In this document: in pieces, positions 1 to 7,551 of the stretch
Position numbering within the stretch: position 1 is the first letter of the stretch
Layout: the number at the start of each line of letters is the position of its first letter
IMG/VR virus record: IMGVR_UViG_3300017971_000307
Coordinates: 1 to 61,015 of that record
DNA length: 61,015 nt
DNA from: a virus
Strand: one strand, 5' to 3'
Notes under the pieces: model-generated
Database searches by the model: none
Told to the model about the DNA's origin: nothing
The model's input: only the letters and a program-made list of their open reading frames with translations
Position numbers and translations under genes: made by a program

Positions 1-17
1 CACAGGGAGAATCAAAA

Positions 18-332
18 ATGACCAACACCAATAACACCAATAACAACACCAACACCAATAACAACACCACCAACAATGAAATAAACGTTGATCTTTTGAA
101 AGATCAACCAAAAACTTACAGCAAAACCGAGGTTAGAGGGTGTTGGGAGGTTCTCTACATTCGGTGTCCTCTTACCGAGGATACCGCTGGCGTAACAGAT
201 AGATATTACGCTAAAAAAGCAATAGCCAAAAGGTGGGTCGGAGATGAGGGTGAATGGTATGCGAAATGCAACAGAAGCCAGTGTACTTCTAAAAAACTTT
301 ATCTCCAATATAGAGCTCTATTAGACAAATAG
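18..332 (+). CDS. hypothetical protein with Asn/Thr-rich N-terminus
   Basis: The product is 104 aa and I do not recognise it. Residues 2-20 are almost entirely Asn and Thr, encoded by a simple AAC/ACC/AAT repeat. The rest is a compact basic domain containing RCPLTEDTAG and CNRSQCTSKK, with three cysteines that could bind metal. The ATG at 18 follows a good Shine-Dalgarno (CAGGGAGAATCAAAA-ATG). The gene ends 22 bp before a strong terminator at 355, so it is probably a single-gene transcript of the early type. The low-complexity N-terminus is likely disordered and may vary in length between relatives. Function unknown. Confidence 0.75.
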   Translation: MTNTNNTNNNTNTNNNTTNNEINVDLLKDQPKTYSKTEVRGCWEVLYIRCPLTEDTAGVTDRYYAKKAIAKRWVGDEGEWYAKCNRSQCTSKKLYLQYRALLDK

Positions 333-354
333 AGCTTTATTAAATAAATTCACA

Positions 355-377
355 AAAGCCCCTTTGATAGGGGCTTT
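355..377 (+). terminator. Rho-independent terminator after the first gene
   Basis: Perfect 9-bp inverted repeat AAAGCCCCT / AGGGGCTTT with a 5-nt loop, followed by the T-rich CTTCTTTT. It is nearly identical in design to the terminator at 806-828. Confidence 0.85.
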
Positions 378-418
378 CTTCTTTTAAGAAGGAAAATTAT
401 TATATTCGTAAATATTTG

Positions 419-447
419 TTGACATAACGCTATTACCATGTCATATT
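419..447 (+). promoter_or_regulatory. sigma70-like promoter (TTGACA-N17-CATATT)
   Basis: TTGACA at 419-424, a 17-nt spacer, and CATATT at 442-447, lying between a terminator and the gene at 479. The promoter and its downstream leader (ATATAACAAACAA) match a second site at 46612-46640 (TTGATA-N17-CATATT, then ATATAACAAGCAA). Two such copies support a real promoter class. Confidence 0.7.
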
Positions 448-478
448 TAATATATAACAAACAAACAGGGGAATAAAG

Positions 479-781
479 ATGGCCAATCAAAAAAACCTTA
501 CCAGAGATCAAATCGAAAACCAATTTGACATTCGCTTAAATCACCTTGGTTTGGATATTATGGCTCAAGGCGAAGAAAATGGAATTCGAGTTAGTTGCCT
601 ATCAAAAAATCTTGTTCGTCTGTATGATGCTACCGATGAAGCCTATTTTCATGCTAACGATGCTTATAAACTTCTTTTTTGCGAAGGACTAGATAACGAA
701 CGTGAGACCGATGTACTTGCTGTTTTTTGGGAAGTGAGTGAAGAATATAGAATTCTAGGTAATGGCGGTTTTTCTAGATAA
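479..781 (+). CDS. hypothetical early protein
   Basis: The product is 100 aa and acidic, with no recognisable domain, membrane segment or signal peptide. It is predicted to be mainly helical (for example the DATDEAYFHANDAYKLL stretch). The ATG at 479 follows CAGGGGAATAAAG, a good ribosome-binding site. It has its own promoter (419-447) and its own terminator (806-828), so it is transcribed as a single gene. This arrangement is typical of small early host-takeover proteins, but the function is not readable from the sequence. Confidence 0.75.
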   Translation: MANQKNLTRDQIENQFDIRLNHLGLDIMAQGEENGIRVSCLSKNLVRLYDATDEAYFHANDAYKLLFCEGLDNERETDVLAVFWEVSEEYRILGNGGFSR

Positions 782-805
782 TCAGTTGACAACACTGAAC
801 ATTTT

Positions 806-828
806 AAGGCCCCTTACATAGGGGCTTT
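806..828 (+). terminator. Rho-independent terminator
   Basis: AAGGCCCCT / AGGGGCTTT, a 9-bp stem with one G-T wobble and a 5-nt loop, 25 bp after the stop of the preceding gene. Only a short T run follows the stem. It shares the CCCCT...AGGGG core with the terminator at 355-377. Confidence 0.75.
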
Positions 829-869
829 AAACGTTAAATAATAGAAAAATAAATAAAAAAAGTATTAAG

Positions 870-898
870 TATTTTCTATAATATCCGATTTATATAAT
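870..898 (+). promoter_or_regulatory. possible promoter, TATAAT boxes
   Basis: Two TATAAT hexamers (877-882 and 893-898) lie between a terminator and the gene at 925. Neither has a good -35 hexamer at 17 bp, so the exact promoter is uncertain. The position argues that one of them works. Confidence 0.35.
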
Positions 899-924
899 AA
901 CAGGGCAAACAACAGGGAGAAATT

Positions 925-1107
925 ATGAAAAAGCTAAACGCTATTCTAAATAGGACTAAAGTTAACTCTGGTTGTTCAATAGAAGAACAGCACACAGCGG
1001 CTCTAATAGCTCTCAAAATGGCAATAAATATGAATAATCCTATGGTTATTGCCAGAGCAAGAGTTGCTGTTTATAAAACAAGTCAACGTCGTTCCCGTTT
1101 AGCCTAA
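925..1107 (+). CDS. small basic hypothetical protein
   Basis: The product is 60 aa, Lys/Arg-rich, and predicted helical, with the basic end SQRRSRLA. No family recognised. The ATG at 925 is preceded by ACAGGGAGAAATT, the same ribosome-binding site style as the gene at 18. It is the last intact rightward gene before the 1.3-kb gene-free segment. A nucleic-acid-binding role would fit its charge, but that is only a guess. Confidence 0.65.
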   Translation: MKKLNAILNRTKVNSGCSIEEQHTAALIALKMAINMNNPMVIARARVAVYKTSQRRSRLA

Positions 1108-1386
1108 TTGGAATTTCTAGGTTCAAAAAAACCCCCCACAAAACAACCCCCCATCAACCATAAAACGCGCAAAAACAAAGACCCCCATCAAAAAATCCCC
1201 AAAAAAGAGCGAAATACAATAAAATAACACCTTCGCATAAAACAAAAAATCCCCCATACCAAAAAAATCGCATAAATAAAATCTTCAATAATAACCATAA
1301 CAAAATAAACCCCTCTTAATTAATTAACCTATTAACATTATAAACATATAACCCTTATACAATAATAAACTAATAACTCATGTATC

Positions 1387-1509
1387 CCTCCAGAAACCTC
1401 CAGAAACCTCCATACAACCTTCATATCAATCCAAATACGTTATAATACCTCCTAATGCCTCCTAATACGTTATAATGCGTTGTAAATTCTCATAATGCGT
1501 TGTAAATTC
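1387..1509. repeat. cluster of short direct repeats (iteron-like)
   Basis: Directly visible repeats: CCTCCAGAAA at 1387-1396 and 1397-1406, then CCTCCA; ATACGTTATAAT at 1435-1446 and 1465-1476; CCTCCTAAT at 1448-1456 and 1458-1466; ATAATGCGTTGTAAATTC at 1472-1489 and 1492-1509. Periods are multiples of 10 bp (10, 30, 10, 20), close to helical phasing. That suits a multi-copy protein-binding array such as an origin. Function inferred only. Confidence 0.6.
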
Positions 1510-1616
1510 AGGCGCATATCACATTTCCTTACAATAACGGCAACTTACGTATACTGCCATATAGAAGAATACAAAGTAGAGATATCTGCGCAAATTGCTT
1601 ACATGTAGGGGAAATT

Positions 1617-1726
1617 ATGAAAAAGCATTGTGATATAAACAGTGCTTTGATGAAAAGGAATGTTATTTTGAGTTAAGAGGTGATGGAATTGATATAATTT
1701 CAATCCCTGAATCTATGGTATCCTAA
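1617..1726 (+). pseudogene. probable remnant of a small gene, frameshifted
   Basis: A ribosome-binding-like GGGGAAATT precedes an ATG at 1617 that reads MKKHCD and stops after 19 codons. A second frame from about 1634 reads on as coding-like sequence (CFDEKECYFELRGDGID...) to a TAA at 1724-1726. Joining the two frames would restore a protein of about 36 aa. No family can be assigned to so short a piece. The call rests on the coding look alone. Confidence 0.3.
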
Positions 1727-2412
1727 TAATATATGGACCTTAGCTTTCTCAAAGCTTCTTCTAACCTTCCATAATCTACCTCCTATACAGCAGGTATCTC
1801 CCTATTGTAAGCTTCTCAGTCAAACGTATGGGGCATCCTATGTATAGACCTACCCTTGAAGAAAGCTCAATCATTTCAACAATAGTACCCCTTACCTGTA
1901 CTAATCTGGAATATTTCTGTGTAATATAAAGTTGTAAGGGCTGTAAGTATTTGTATTTATATATGGCCTATAGGCAATATATAAGTTGGAACTAAGATTA
2001 TTTTATAATGGATATATGGTATATATATCAGTTATTTAGAGTGTTTTTTAGAGTGTTTTCAAAGCATTAGTTCAAACAAGTTGAACGTTTTCTATGTGGT
2101 ATGTAATATCAATAGGTTAGGTGCTATTTGTAAGCTTTTAGCCCCGGGGTAAGAAAACCTTCCATCCCTTCCAACGTTCCAATAAATACCATTGTCTCTT
2201 AAAGGCCTAGAATTCACCATTATAATATCTATATTATCTCTTTATTTTGTATTCAAATATGGTCAAATGTATGTTCCGACCCTCAATGTGTGTTCATGCC
2301 TACACGTGTGCCTACCCCTTAACACATGAAGAAGGTTTACGAAAAGGACTGCCAAAAGAGAGAAAAAAATTATATTATATAGATATTATAATGAACGATT
2401 GAGGGAGCATAA

Positions 2413-3336
2413 ATGCAAGTACCTTTTAGTTATCAAGGTGGAAAGTTTAATATAGCGAAAAAGATATGTGACTTGATACCGAGACACACAGTATATGTTG
2501 AGCCATATTTTGGAAGCGGCGCGGTATTTTTTAGAAAGAGATATCCTTTAATAAGTAATAATCATCATTACAGAGAAGTGTTGAATGATTTGAATAGTGA
2601 CATTTATAATTTTTTCAGAGTGTTAAGGGATAGAGGAGAAGAATTAAAATTGAAGTGTGAGTTGACGCCTTATTCTAGAGAAGAGTATAAGATTTGTAAA
2701 GATCGAGAGAATTGTGATGATTTGGAAAGAGCGAGGAGATTTTATATATCTGCAAACATATCATTTGGAGGTAAATTGGATAGTGGATTTGGAAGGAGTA
2801 TATATGGTAAAAATAATCCATTATCGTTAATAAATAAAACGAATCTTTTGTTAGATTTTTCTAAAAGACTGAGATTAGCATATATAGAGAATGTAGATGC
2901 GATTGAATGTATAAAGAGGTGGGATTCACCGCAGACGTTTTTTTATTGTGATCCTCCATATCCTGAAACGAATCAAGATGGATATAAGCATAAATATACA
3001 ATATTTGATTTCGAGAAACTGATAGATGTTTTAGATTCATGTGTTGGTTCTTTCATTTTGAGTAGTTATGATAATGGATATTATCCAAAGAACAGTGAGA
3101 GATTTGAATTGGATACAATATGTCACATATCTGGCAAGGGTAAGACATTTAGAGATGGAGGAGATAAGAATTCAAAACCGACTCAAGAATCTATGGGGAA
3201 TAGAAAGCGAAAAGAGATTTTATATGTTCGTGGTTCTAGAATAGACGTTAGAAAAGAGATACAAATTTTATACGACAAGGGTTTGTATGATAGTTTTTAT
3301 GATAGTTTTTATGATTTGATAGAAAGTGATTATTGA
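2413..3336 (+). CDS. DNA adenine methyltransferase, D12 (Dam-like) class
   Basis: The product is 307 aa and should transfer methyl groups from S-adenosylmethionine to N6 of adenine in DNA. The order of motifs is that of the D12 (alpha) class: motif X PFSYQGGK at residues 4-11, the SAM-binding VEPYFGSG at 29-36, and the catalytic DPPY at 180-183. Length fits Dam/M.DpnII-like enzymes. The ATG follows TTGAGGGAGCATAA. The extreme C-terminus has an in-frame duplication (DSFYDSFYD) from a tandem 12-bp DNA repeat. The likely role is protection from host restriction or marking of replicated DNA. Target specificity cannot be read. Confidence 0.93.
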   Translation: MQVPFSYQGGKFNIAKKICDLIPRHTVYVEPYFGSGAVFFRKRYPLISNNHHYREVLNDLNSDIYNFFRVLRDRGEELKLKCELTPYSREEYKICKDRENCDDLERARRFYISANISFGGKLDSGFGRSIYGKNNPLSLINKTNLLLDFSKRLRLAYIENVDAIECIKRWDSPQTFFYCDPPYPETNQDGYKHKYTIFDFEKLIDVLDSCVGSFILSSYDNGYYPKNSERFELDTICHISGKGKTFRDGGDKNSKPTQESMGNRKRKEILYVRGSRIDVRKEIQILYDKGLYDSFYDSFYDLIESDY

Positions 3337-3338
3337 TG

Positions 3339-3715
3339 CTATTGTTCTCCAAGATGAGGAACGGCTTCCTCGCATTGAGAATGGATAGCTCTTATTTTTT
3401 CTTCTAGCTCTTTGATTCTTTTTTTATAAGCTTCTAATGTGGCCATAATTGGAGTAGCATTTAATTCATAAACGGTTTCTGCTGTTTCGGCTACAATTTT
3501 ATCGTAACACGGAAGACCGCAATAGCCATCTAGAGAGTATCCTATAAGTTGTGCAAATTGACTATGTTCATCGAGTGATACATTCCACGTGTCGATTTCA
3601 TTTCAATCAATACCACCATCATTGAGTAGCCGACGAACAATTTTATTTTTTTGAATCGAATGATACCTTTATGATCTTTGACTAAGGGTTGAATTGGATG
3701 TTTTTTTTCGGTCAT
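3339..3715 (-). pseudogene. broken copy of a widespread conserved phage protein
   Basis: Reading from 3715 gives MTEKKHPIQPLVKDHKGIIRFK, then a run of seven As (complement) shifts the frame. One base further the protein resumes (NKIVRRLLNDGGID), meets an in-frame TGA, and then continues with the family hallmark QFAQLIGYSLDGYCGLP and a coiled-coil tail to a TAG at 3339-3341. The motifs PLVxDxxGxIRFKxN, IVRxLLxxGGID and QFAQLIGYS match a conserved phage hypothetical family. Two lesions are needed to explain the reading, so I call it inactive rather than recoded. Sequencing error could account for the A-run shift, but not easily for both. Confidence 0.75.
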
Positions 3716-3821
3716 TTTGTTTTCCTTTTTTGATTTCTCTATATTTTTCTGCTATTAGCGTTATGGCCAATAATGGATACCATAATATGTTACAACCATC
3801 AAACCATTGCATGCCGTGCAT
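3669..3821 (-). CDS. small hypothetical protein with one hydrophobic stretch
   Basis: The product is 50 aa, starts MHGMQWFDGC and ends with a basic tail. The start at 3821 has a good ribosome-binding site (AAAAAGGAAATAAAAT-ATG on the minus strand). A short hydrophobic stretch (ILWYPLLAITLIA, about residues 13-25) could be a membrane anchor. Its 3' end overlaps the start of the broken gene 3339-3715 in another frame. Function unknown; reality is supported mainly by the ribosome-binding site and by its place in the operon. Confidence 0.5.
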   Translation of the reverse strand: MHGMQWFDGCNILWYPLLAITLIAEKYREIKKGKQNDRKKTSNSTLSQRS

Positions 3822-3835
3822 ATTTTATTTCCTTT

Positions 3836-4159
3836 TTACAATGCTTTTAGCATTTCATCTCTTTGGTATGTTTTGATTTTGTCTAAGATGTTTTCAAGAA
3901 ATACAATTGCGTCATTGACGATATTTTCGTGTGAAGAATTTTTATCATAATAGACGGAATTGAATTCTTCCATAATACCATCAAATTCCTTATGGTTTAG
4001 TCCTAGGATGGAAAGAGTATTGCTTTCATTTATAAGCATAAAGAGAAGATTTAGCATATTGGAAGATATAAAGATTTTGTTTCCAGTATCCAATTTACCT
4101 TTTAGAATGTGTAAGATATTTTGGACAAAAAAACTTATTGTTGATGCATTTAGTTTCAT
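3836..4159 (-). CDS. hypothetical protein
   Basis: The product is 107 aa, mostly helical by composition, with no signal peptide or known domain. The start at 4159 overlaps the stop of the upstream gene (ATGA), and a ribosome-binding site (AAAAGGAAAAATTC) precedes it, so it belongs to the leftward operon. Function unknown. Confidence 0.7.
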   Translation of the reverse strand: MKLNASTISFFVQNILHILKGKLDTGNKIFISSNMLNLLFMLINESNTLSILGLNHKEFDGIMEEFNSVYYDKNSSHENIVNDAIVFLENILDKIKTYQRDEMLKAL

Positions 4160-4377
4160 GAATTTTTCCTTTTATTAGAGTAGCACTTGTTATTTACGAA
4201 AGAAATATAGCCGATACAATCTAATGTTTCGACAATCTCTCTTATAAGAATAGTGTCATCACAGTCTATTTTATCAGCAATGCCAGGAACAGTGATGCCT
4301 GGATTTTCTTTTATGGCCATTTTTATTTTCATTGTGAGTTCAGCAAGTTTTGTTAATTTTTTTCGTATTTGACTCAT
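4156..4377 (-). CDS. small helical protein, possible winged-helix fold
   Basis: The product is 73 aa. The pattern of a basic first helix, then NPGITVPGIADKIDCDDTIL, a further helix and a terminal beta-hairpin-like YISFVNNKCY resembles a small winged helix-turn-helix. This is a fold guess, not a family match. It overlaps both neighbours by 4 bp, so translation is coupled. It may be a local regulator. Confidence 0.65.
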   Translation of the reverse strand: MSQIRKKLTKLAELTMKIKMAIKENPGITVPGIADKIDCDDTILIREIVETLDCIGYISFVNNKCYSNKRKNS

Positions 4378-4604
4378 CTGTATAGACCCTTTACGCCTTC
4401 ATTGGGATCAACATGAACTTGAGCGGAATATCCTCCACAATGAGGACATTTTCCTCTAAATCTATCCCACCAGGAAGCGACTTCTTTTTCGCAAAAGATG
4501 CATAGGTATAAATTACAACCACTACAACCACTACAACCATTACAACCATTACAACTAATCCAATGGTGATAATAACCTTTGTTTCGATTAAATATCGAAA
4601 GCAT
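4374..4604 (-). CDS. zinc-ribbon protein with Cys-Gly-rich repeat
   Basis: The product is 76 aa. Residues 18-36 form a repeat of (C-N/S-G), then LYLCIFCEKE and GKCPHCGGY give two CxxC pairs typical of a zinc ribbon. The Cys-Gly stretch is encoded by a 9-bp tandem repeat (4515-4550), so its length is probably variable. It overlaps the downstream start at 4377 by 4 bp. Likely a small metal-binding protein; partner unknown. Confidence 0.75.
   Translation of the reverse strand: MLSIFNRNKGYYHHWISCNGCNGCSGCSGCNLYLCIFCEKEVASWWDRFRGKCPHCGGYSAQVHVDPNEGVKGLYR
4515..4550 (-). repeat. 9-bp tandem repeat inside the zinc-ribbon gene
   Basis: On the plus strand four units ACAACCACT, ACAACCACT, ACAACCATT, ACAACCATT stand head to tail, followed by a partial unit. 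Because the unit is 9 bp, copy-number change adds or removes Cys-x-Gly triplets without breaking the frame. Confidence 0.85.
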
Positions 4605-4608
4605 TAAA

Positions 4609-4749
4609 TTACTCCTCTATATTATTCCATAATAAGTCATAAAAAAGACTTTTGGTTGCCTCGTTGTGAATCTCACGAATATACTTCGTTCGTCCTGGAT
4701 CTATCGTCCTAATCGCTACATTCAACCAAGCTTGATAATGCCAATACAT
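4609..4749 (-). CDS. 46-aa protein of the MYWHYQAWL pair
   Basis: The start at 4749 has a clear ribosome-binding site (AGAAGGTCAAATA-ATG) and the stop lies 4 bp before the next gene. The first nine residues, MYWHYQAWL, are identical to those of the 51-aa gene at 11291-11446; the rest differs (IDPGRTKYIREI, ending LLWNNIEE). Both proteins end in IEE. The shared aromatic N-terminus argues for a real family of tiny proteins. Function unknown. Confidence 0.7.
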   Translation of the reverse strand: MYWHYQAWLNVAIRTIDPGRTKYIREIHNEATKSLFYDLLWNNIEE

Positions 4750-4800
4750 TATTTGACCTTCTTTTTTTTATTTTGGGTTTATGGTTAGGATCGAACCAAT

Positions 4801-5127
4801 CTAAGGTTCTGGATCTATCTCAAGCTGTTCAGGCTCCAAAACTAATGTGCATTCATTAATGTGTACAACTTTCATCGTGATATCTTTGACCGTTACAAGC
4901 TCACCTACTCTTAATATTGGCCAGTGTCTTGGTACTGGTTCACCATTTGCTCTAACAAGTTTTTTTTGTAAAGTTTTTGAAGCATTTTTAACAAGATCTT
5001 CTATTGTTTGTATTTTATCAAATTTCGGATTATCTAGCTTTTGTCCTGCAAGCTTAGCAAGCATTTCTTTTTGTCCATCACTAAGATCTCTAAATAAAGG
5101 TTCAAATTTACCAGTTTTAGGATTCAT
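4801..5127 (-). CDS. hypothetical protein
   Basis: The product is 108 aa. The N-terminal half is helical and charged (FRDLSDGQKEMLAKLAGQ). The C-terminal half (WPILRVGELVTVKDITMKVVHI...TLVLEP) looks like a small beta-barrel of the type seen in many short phage proteins. The start overlaps the stop of the MazG-like gene by 4 bp, suggesting co-translation. No function assigned. Confidence 0.75.
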   Translation of the reverse strand: MNPKTGKFEPLFRDLSDGQKEMLAKLAGQKLDNPKFDKIQTIEDLVKNASKTLQKKLVRANGEPVPRHWPILRVGELVTVKDITMKVVHINECTLVLEPEQLEIDPEP

Positions 5128-5453
5128 CGATTATCACCACTTCCTTTTAATCTATTCCTTTTTTTTCTTGAATGTAGCTTATCTAAATTTGTTTTAGCTA
5201 CATCATCTAATGATATACCCATCTCATATGAGATAGCAGCCAGATACCACAATACATCACCAAGTTCTTTACATAAAGCGTTTATATGTTCTCCTGTTAT
5301 GACTCCATCATGGTCTCTTATTATCTTTTTTATTTTCCCTGCCACCTCACCAGCTTCTTCGCTTAGCCCTAATACAGGATAAATTATATTATTCCCTATA
5401 TTTGGATAAATAGCTGTACTTAAAGCTTTTTTTTCATAATCTTTAATATTCAT
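5124..5453 (-). CDS. MazG-like nucleotide pyrophosphohydrolase
   Basis: The product is 109 aa, one MazG domain. The metal-binding pattern is visible: GLSEEAGEVAGK (E32, E33, E36) and KELGDVLWYL (E63, D66), the EExxE...ExxD signature of the all-alpha NTP pyrophosphatase superfamily. Such enzymes hydrolyse (d)NTPs to NMP and pyrophosphate, and phage copies are thought to adjust nucleotide or ppGpp pools. It overlaps its downstream neighbour by 4 bp. The substrate cannot be read from the sequence. Confidence 0.9.
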   Translation of the reverse strand: MNIKDYEKKALSTAIYPNIGNNIIYPVLGLSEEAGEVAGKIKKIIRDHDGVITGEHINALCKELGDVLWYLAAISYEMGISLDDVAKTNLDKLHSRKKRNRLKGSGDNR

Positions 5454-5550
5454 TGCTTATCCTATAATAAATCACTTTGTTTGTCTAGCTTACGAATTTC
5501 AACTATTTCCAGAATGGAAACACTTCATTTGTCTTCTTTATCTGTTTTTA

Positions 5551-5979
5551 TTATTTTTTCATATCTTCCATGCATTTATGCGGATTTATTGGAACAAAAA
5601 CAAAAAAGTATTCGGGTTCAAATTCTTCATAAGGAACATAATCGGGTTTATTACTAGCAGGATCAAATATAAGTCTACCTCTCCTCCATACAACTGCATG
5701 TCCTTTAGCACATGCAATAATTGGAACTTTATCAAGGCTCAAAGATAGCGATTCTAATAATTTACTCTCCTTATCTTTCGGAATAAAAGTGACTTCAACA
5801 AATCCTCTCTCTTCAAACCAATCATCCCAATGTGGAATCTCTCCACCATTCTCAACCAATAACATCGGATCCTTGGAAGCTAAACGAAAATGTGGGACTT
5901 CTTCTATCTCTAATTCAAATATAGAAGCTATACACGCTCTGTAACAATCATCATGATATTGTTGATACACTTTTTTCAT
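5551..5979 (-). CDS. C39-peptidase-like (papain-fold) protein
   Basis: The product is 142 aa. The start YQQYHDDCYRACIASIFE with Cys12 and Cys16, the later KGHAVVW (H94) and LIFDP (D106) form the Cys...His...Asp order of C39/papain-like folds, found in a common family of phage hypothetical proteins. Whether it is an active peptidase is unknown. The ATG follows GAGGAATTTAAAGCCA on the minus strand. The roughly 95 bp downstream (5454-5550) hold only a coding-like fragment without a start codon. Confidence 0.7.
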   Translation of the reverse strand: MKKVYQQYHDDCYRACIASIFELEIEEVPHFRLASKDPMLLVENGGEIPHWDDWFEERGFVEVTFIPKDKESKLLESLSLSLDKVPIIACAKGHAVVWRRGRLIFDPASNKPDYVPYEEFEPEYFFVFVPINPHKCMEDMKK

Positions 5980-6066
5980 TGGCTTTAAATTCCTCGTTTT
6001 TCTTTACACAGGTTAAAACTTTTCAATTTTCATATTCTGTTTCTTTTCTTTTTTATTGATTTATTT

Positions 6067-6354
6067 TTAATTAAATTTTACCAATGTAGGAGTATGTCCT
6101 CCACATTTATATATACGTGTGTTAGGTACAAATGTTACAGCTTCAGAGATATTATCACCTTGCTGTGTCGTTACTTGGACAATACAGCCTACTCCAAAAA
6201 TCTCCATGGCTTTTGTGCTTTTCATCCAATTTTGTTTTTTACTTGATGCTTTGCATAACAAGACCCATGTATCTGGATCCCCGTATACCTCAACATCTGA
6301 TACCTTCTTTTTTGCTTCTTCTGTGTTCTTTACATTTAATGTTTTATCTGGCAT
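6067..6354 (-). CDS. hypothetical protein
   Basis: The product is 95 aa, soluble. The middle part (DPDTWVLLCKASSKKQNWMKSTKAMEI) looks like an alpha/beta domain and the end (YKCGGHTPTLVKF) is beta. It overlaps the upstream HExxH gene by 11 bp, so the pair is probably expressed together. No function recognised. Confidence 0.75.
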   Translation of the reverse strand: MPDKTLNVKNTEEAKKKVSDVEVYGDPDTWVLLCKASSKKQNWMKSTKAMEIFGVGCIVQVTTQQGDNISEAVTFVPNTRIYKCGGHTPTLVKFN

Positions 6355-6649
6355 CTTTTAACTCCTTAAATATCTTGCACAGATCTTGAACAGCTAATTC
6401 TTCTTCTTTTTTTCCACCACGTCTTACCGCAGTAAAAAGAACATGAATTATTTCATGAAATGCATATTGGTCAATACAAATACCCTTCGGACAACAAGAC
6501 ACTTCTACTTCTGGCATATTCTGATCAAAAAAAATCCGCCCAGAAAATTTTTTTGTATATTCAGAAATGTCCTCTGATTCAATAATCCAGTTGTCTAATA
6601 GACGAAATTTAGATGACCAATAATCTAATCTTTTAGCTAATTCTGACAT
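6344..6649 (-). CDS. small HExxH metallopeptidase-like protein
   Basis: The product is 101 aa. It contains HEIIH (residues 65-69), the zinc-binding HExxH signature, followed by an acidic EEELAVQ helix that could supply a third ligand. The short length and surrounding beta strands (GRIFF, EVEVSCCPKGICIDQ) resemble minimal zincin-like phage proteins. Zinc binding is likely. Peptidase activity and target are unproven. Confidence 0.7.
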   Translation of the reverse strand: MSELAKRLDYWSSKFRLLDNWIIESEDISEYTKKFSGRIFFDQNMPEVEVSCCPKGICIDQYAFHEIIHVLFTAVRRGGKKEEELAVQDLCKIFKELKDAR

Positions 6650-6699
6650 TATTACCTCATTGTGTCGTTATTTAAATAATTCAAACATTGCTTGTTTTA

Positions 6700-6942
6700 T
6701 CAATTGTATTCTCCATTCAACCTTTTGTTCGCAGTATATTCTATCAATGCACATAAGATAAAAAATAATGTAGGAAGACTAAAAATTAATACTGGCATAT
6801 AAATCATATGCCATGAAATATCTAATATTTCCTTTGGTAGCAATAAGTTTATAATGCCTATAGAAAATGCAACACTGTAAACTATTCCAAGAAATAAACC
6901 ATATATTCTTAAAATAATATTAGTTAATACTTTTTTTTCCAT
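6700..6942 (-). CDS. small protein with two membrane segments
   Basis: The product is 80 aa from the ATG at 6942, chosen because GAGGAG stands 6 nt upstream; a longer reading to 7008 lacks such a site. Two hydrophobic segments are obvious: IYGLFLGIVYSVAFSIGIINLLL and MPVLIFSLPTLFFILCALI, with short polar ends. It should sit in the inner membrane. It could be a holin-like or superinfection-exclusion protein, but nothing sequence-specific supports either. Confidence 0.7.
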   Translation of the reverse strand: MEKKVLTNIILRIYGLFLGIVYSVAFSIGIINLLLPKEILDISWHMIYMPVLIFSLPTLFFILCALIEYTANKRLNGEYN

Positions 6943-6995
6943 GTTCATCTCCTCATAATAATGGTTTTTTATTACACCAAATATTGTAATCAATA

Positions 6996-7460
6996 CTATC
7001 TTCTGCAAAAGATATGTTCCATCGAATACATTATCTTGTGTTCACATTTTTTACTCAATGCTTGATTGAATTGAATTTCATTCATAGATTTATTGAACAA
7101 ATCAAAAGCAGTCAAAGTATCATATTCTTCACCAATGCGAACAATCATGTTTATGAATACTACATGATTAACTGATGAAGACATAAACAATTCGATGATA
7201 AGACAAGCTTTTTTTGTACCCTTGCATTTGTAATAGTGTTTTTCATCGTAAAATGTATTTTGTCTTGCTTTGATATGGCCAAACTTAAATGTTTTTACGA
7301 TGATTCCAGCTGCTTGGTTTATTGTGTGTTTGATATCACGATATAGATTTGAATCTATGAATGTAACAATATCTTCCTTTGTGGTTGTTTTTATTTTATG
7401 TTCAAATGTATCATTTGTAGTATTGATGTATTCGTTTTTTACGATAAATTTATATGACAT
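6996..7460 (-). CDS. hypothetical protein, possible relative of 9318-9752 and 10860-11294
   Basis: The product is 154 aa. Layout: a short beta start (YKFIVKNEY), a helix with NQAAGIIVKTF, and a hydrophobic strand (ACLIIELFM) followed by an MIVRIGEE strand and a helix (FDLFNKSM). The same order is seen in the genes at 9318 and 10860, although identity is low. Ribosome-binding site AAAGGATACTTCT. Function unknown. Confidence 0.7.
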   Translation of the reverse strand: MSYKFIVKNEYINTTNDTFEHKIKTTTKEDIVTFIDSNLYRDIKHTINQAAGIIVKTFKFGHIKARQNTFYDEKHYYKCKGTKKACLIIELFMSSSVNHVVFINMIVRIGEEYDTLTAFDLFNKSMNEIQFNQALSKKCEHKIMYSMEHIFCRR

Positions 7461-7551
7461 AGAAGTATCCTTTTATATTATTTAACTTAATGGTATCGAT
7501 ATTGCAATTAATACCTTTAATATACATGTTTCTACGGTTGATCGTAATGAA

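Larger units (their letters stand above)
1108..2412. other. gene-free region with G-poor segment and short repeats
   Basis: This is 1.3 kb without an intact gene on either strand. From about 1120 to 1400 the plus strand is almost free of G and rich in A and runs of C (several CCCCC/CCCCCC), a strong strand asymmetry. From 1387 to 1509 there are tandem short repeats, annotated separately. From 1600 to 2400 there are remnants of coding sequence (see 1617-1726). A TATAAT at 2387-2392, without a clear -35, could drive the methyltransferase at 2413. Such a region could hold a replication origin, a packaging site or decayed genes. Confidence 0.6.

Noticed and set aside
1200-1320. 36-aa hydrophobic frame on the minus strand
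   Set aside because: It starts after AAGAGGGG but arises from the low-complexity A/C-rich segment; composition explains it.
3600-3610. Recoded TGA as sense codon
   Set aside because: The TGA in the conserved-protein remnant could hint at recoding, but many clear genes end at TGA (for example 11291 and 15118 regions and ATGA overlaps), and the remnant also carries a frameshift.
4775-4800. T-arm-like GGTTCGATCC on the minus strand
   Set aside because: It resembles a tRNA T arm, but no matching acceptor, D or anticodon arms are found and it overlaps the end of a coding gene.
7461-7551. 25-aa frame on the minus strand upstream of 7460
   Set aside because: No ribosome-binding site and no paralogue; left as intergenic.
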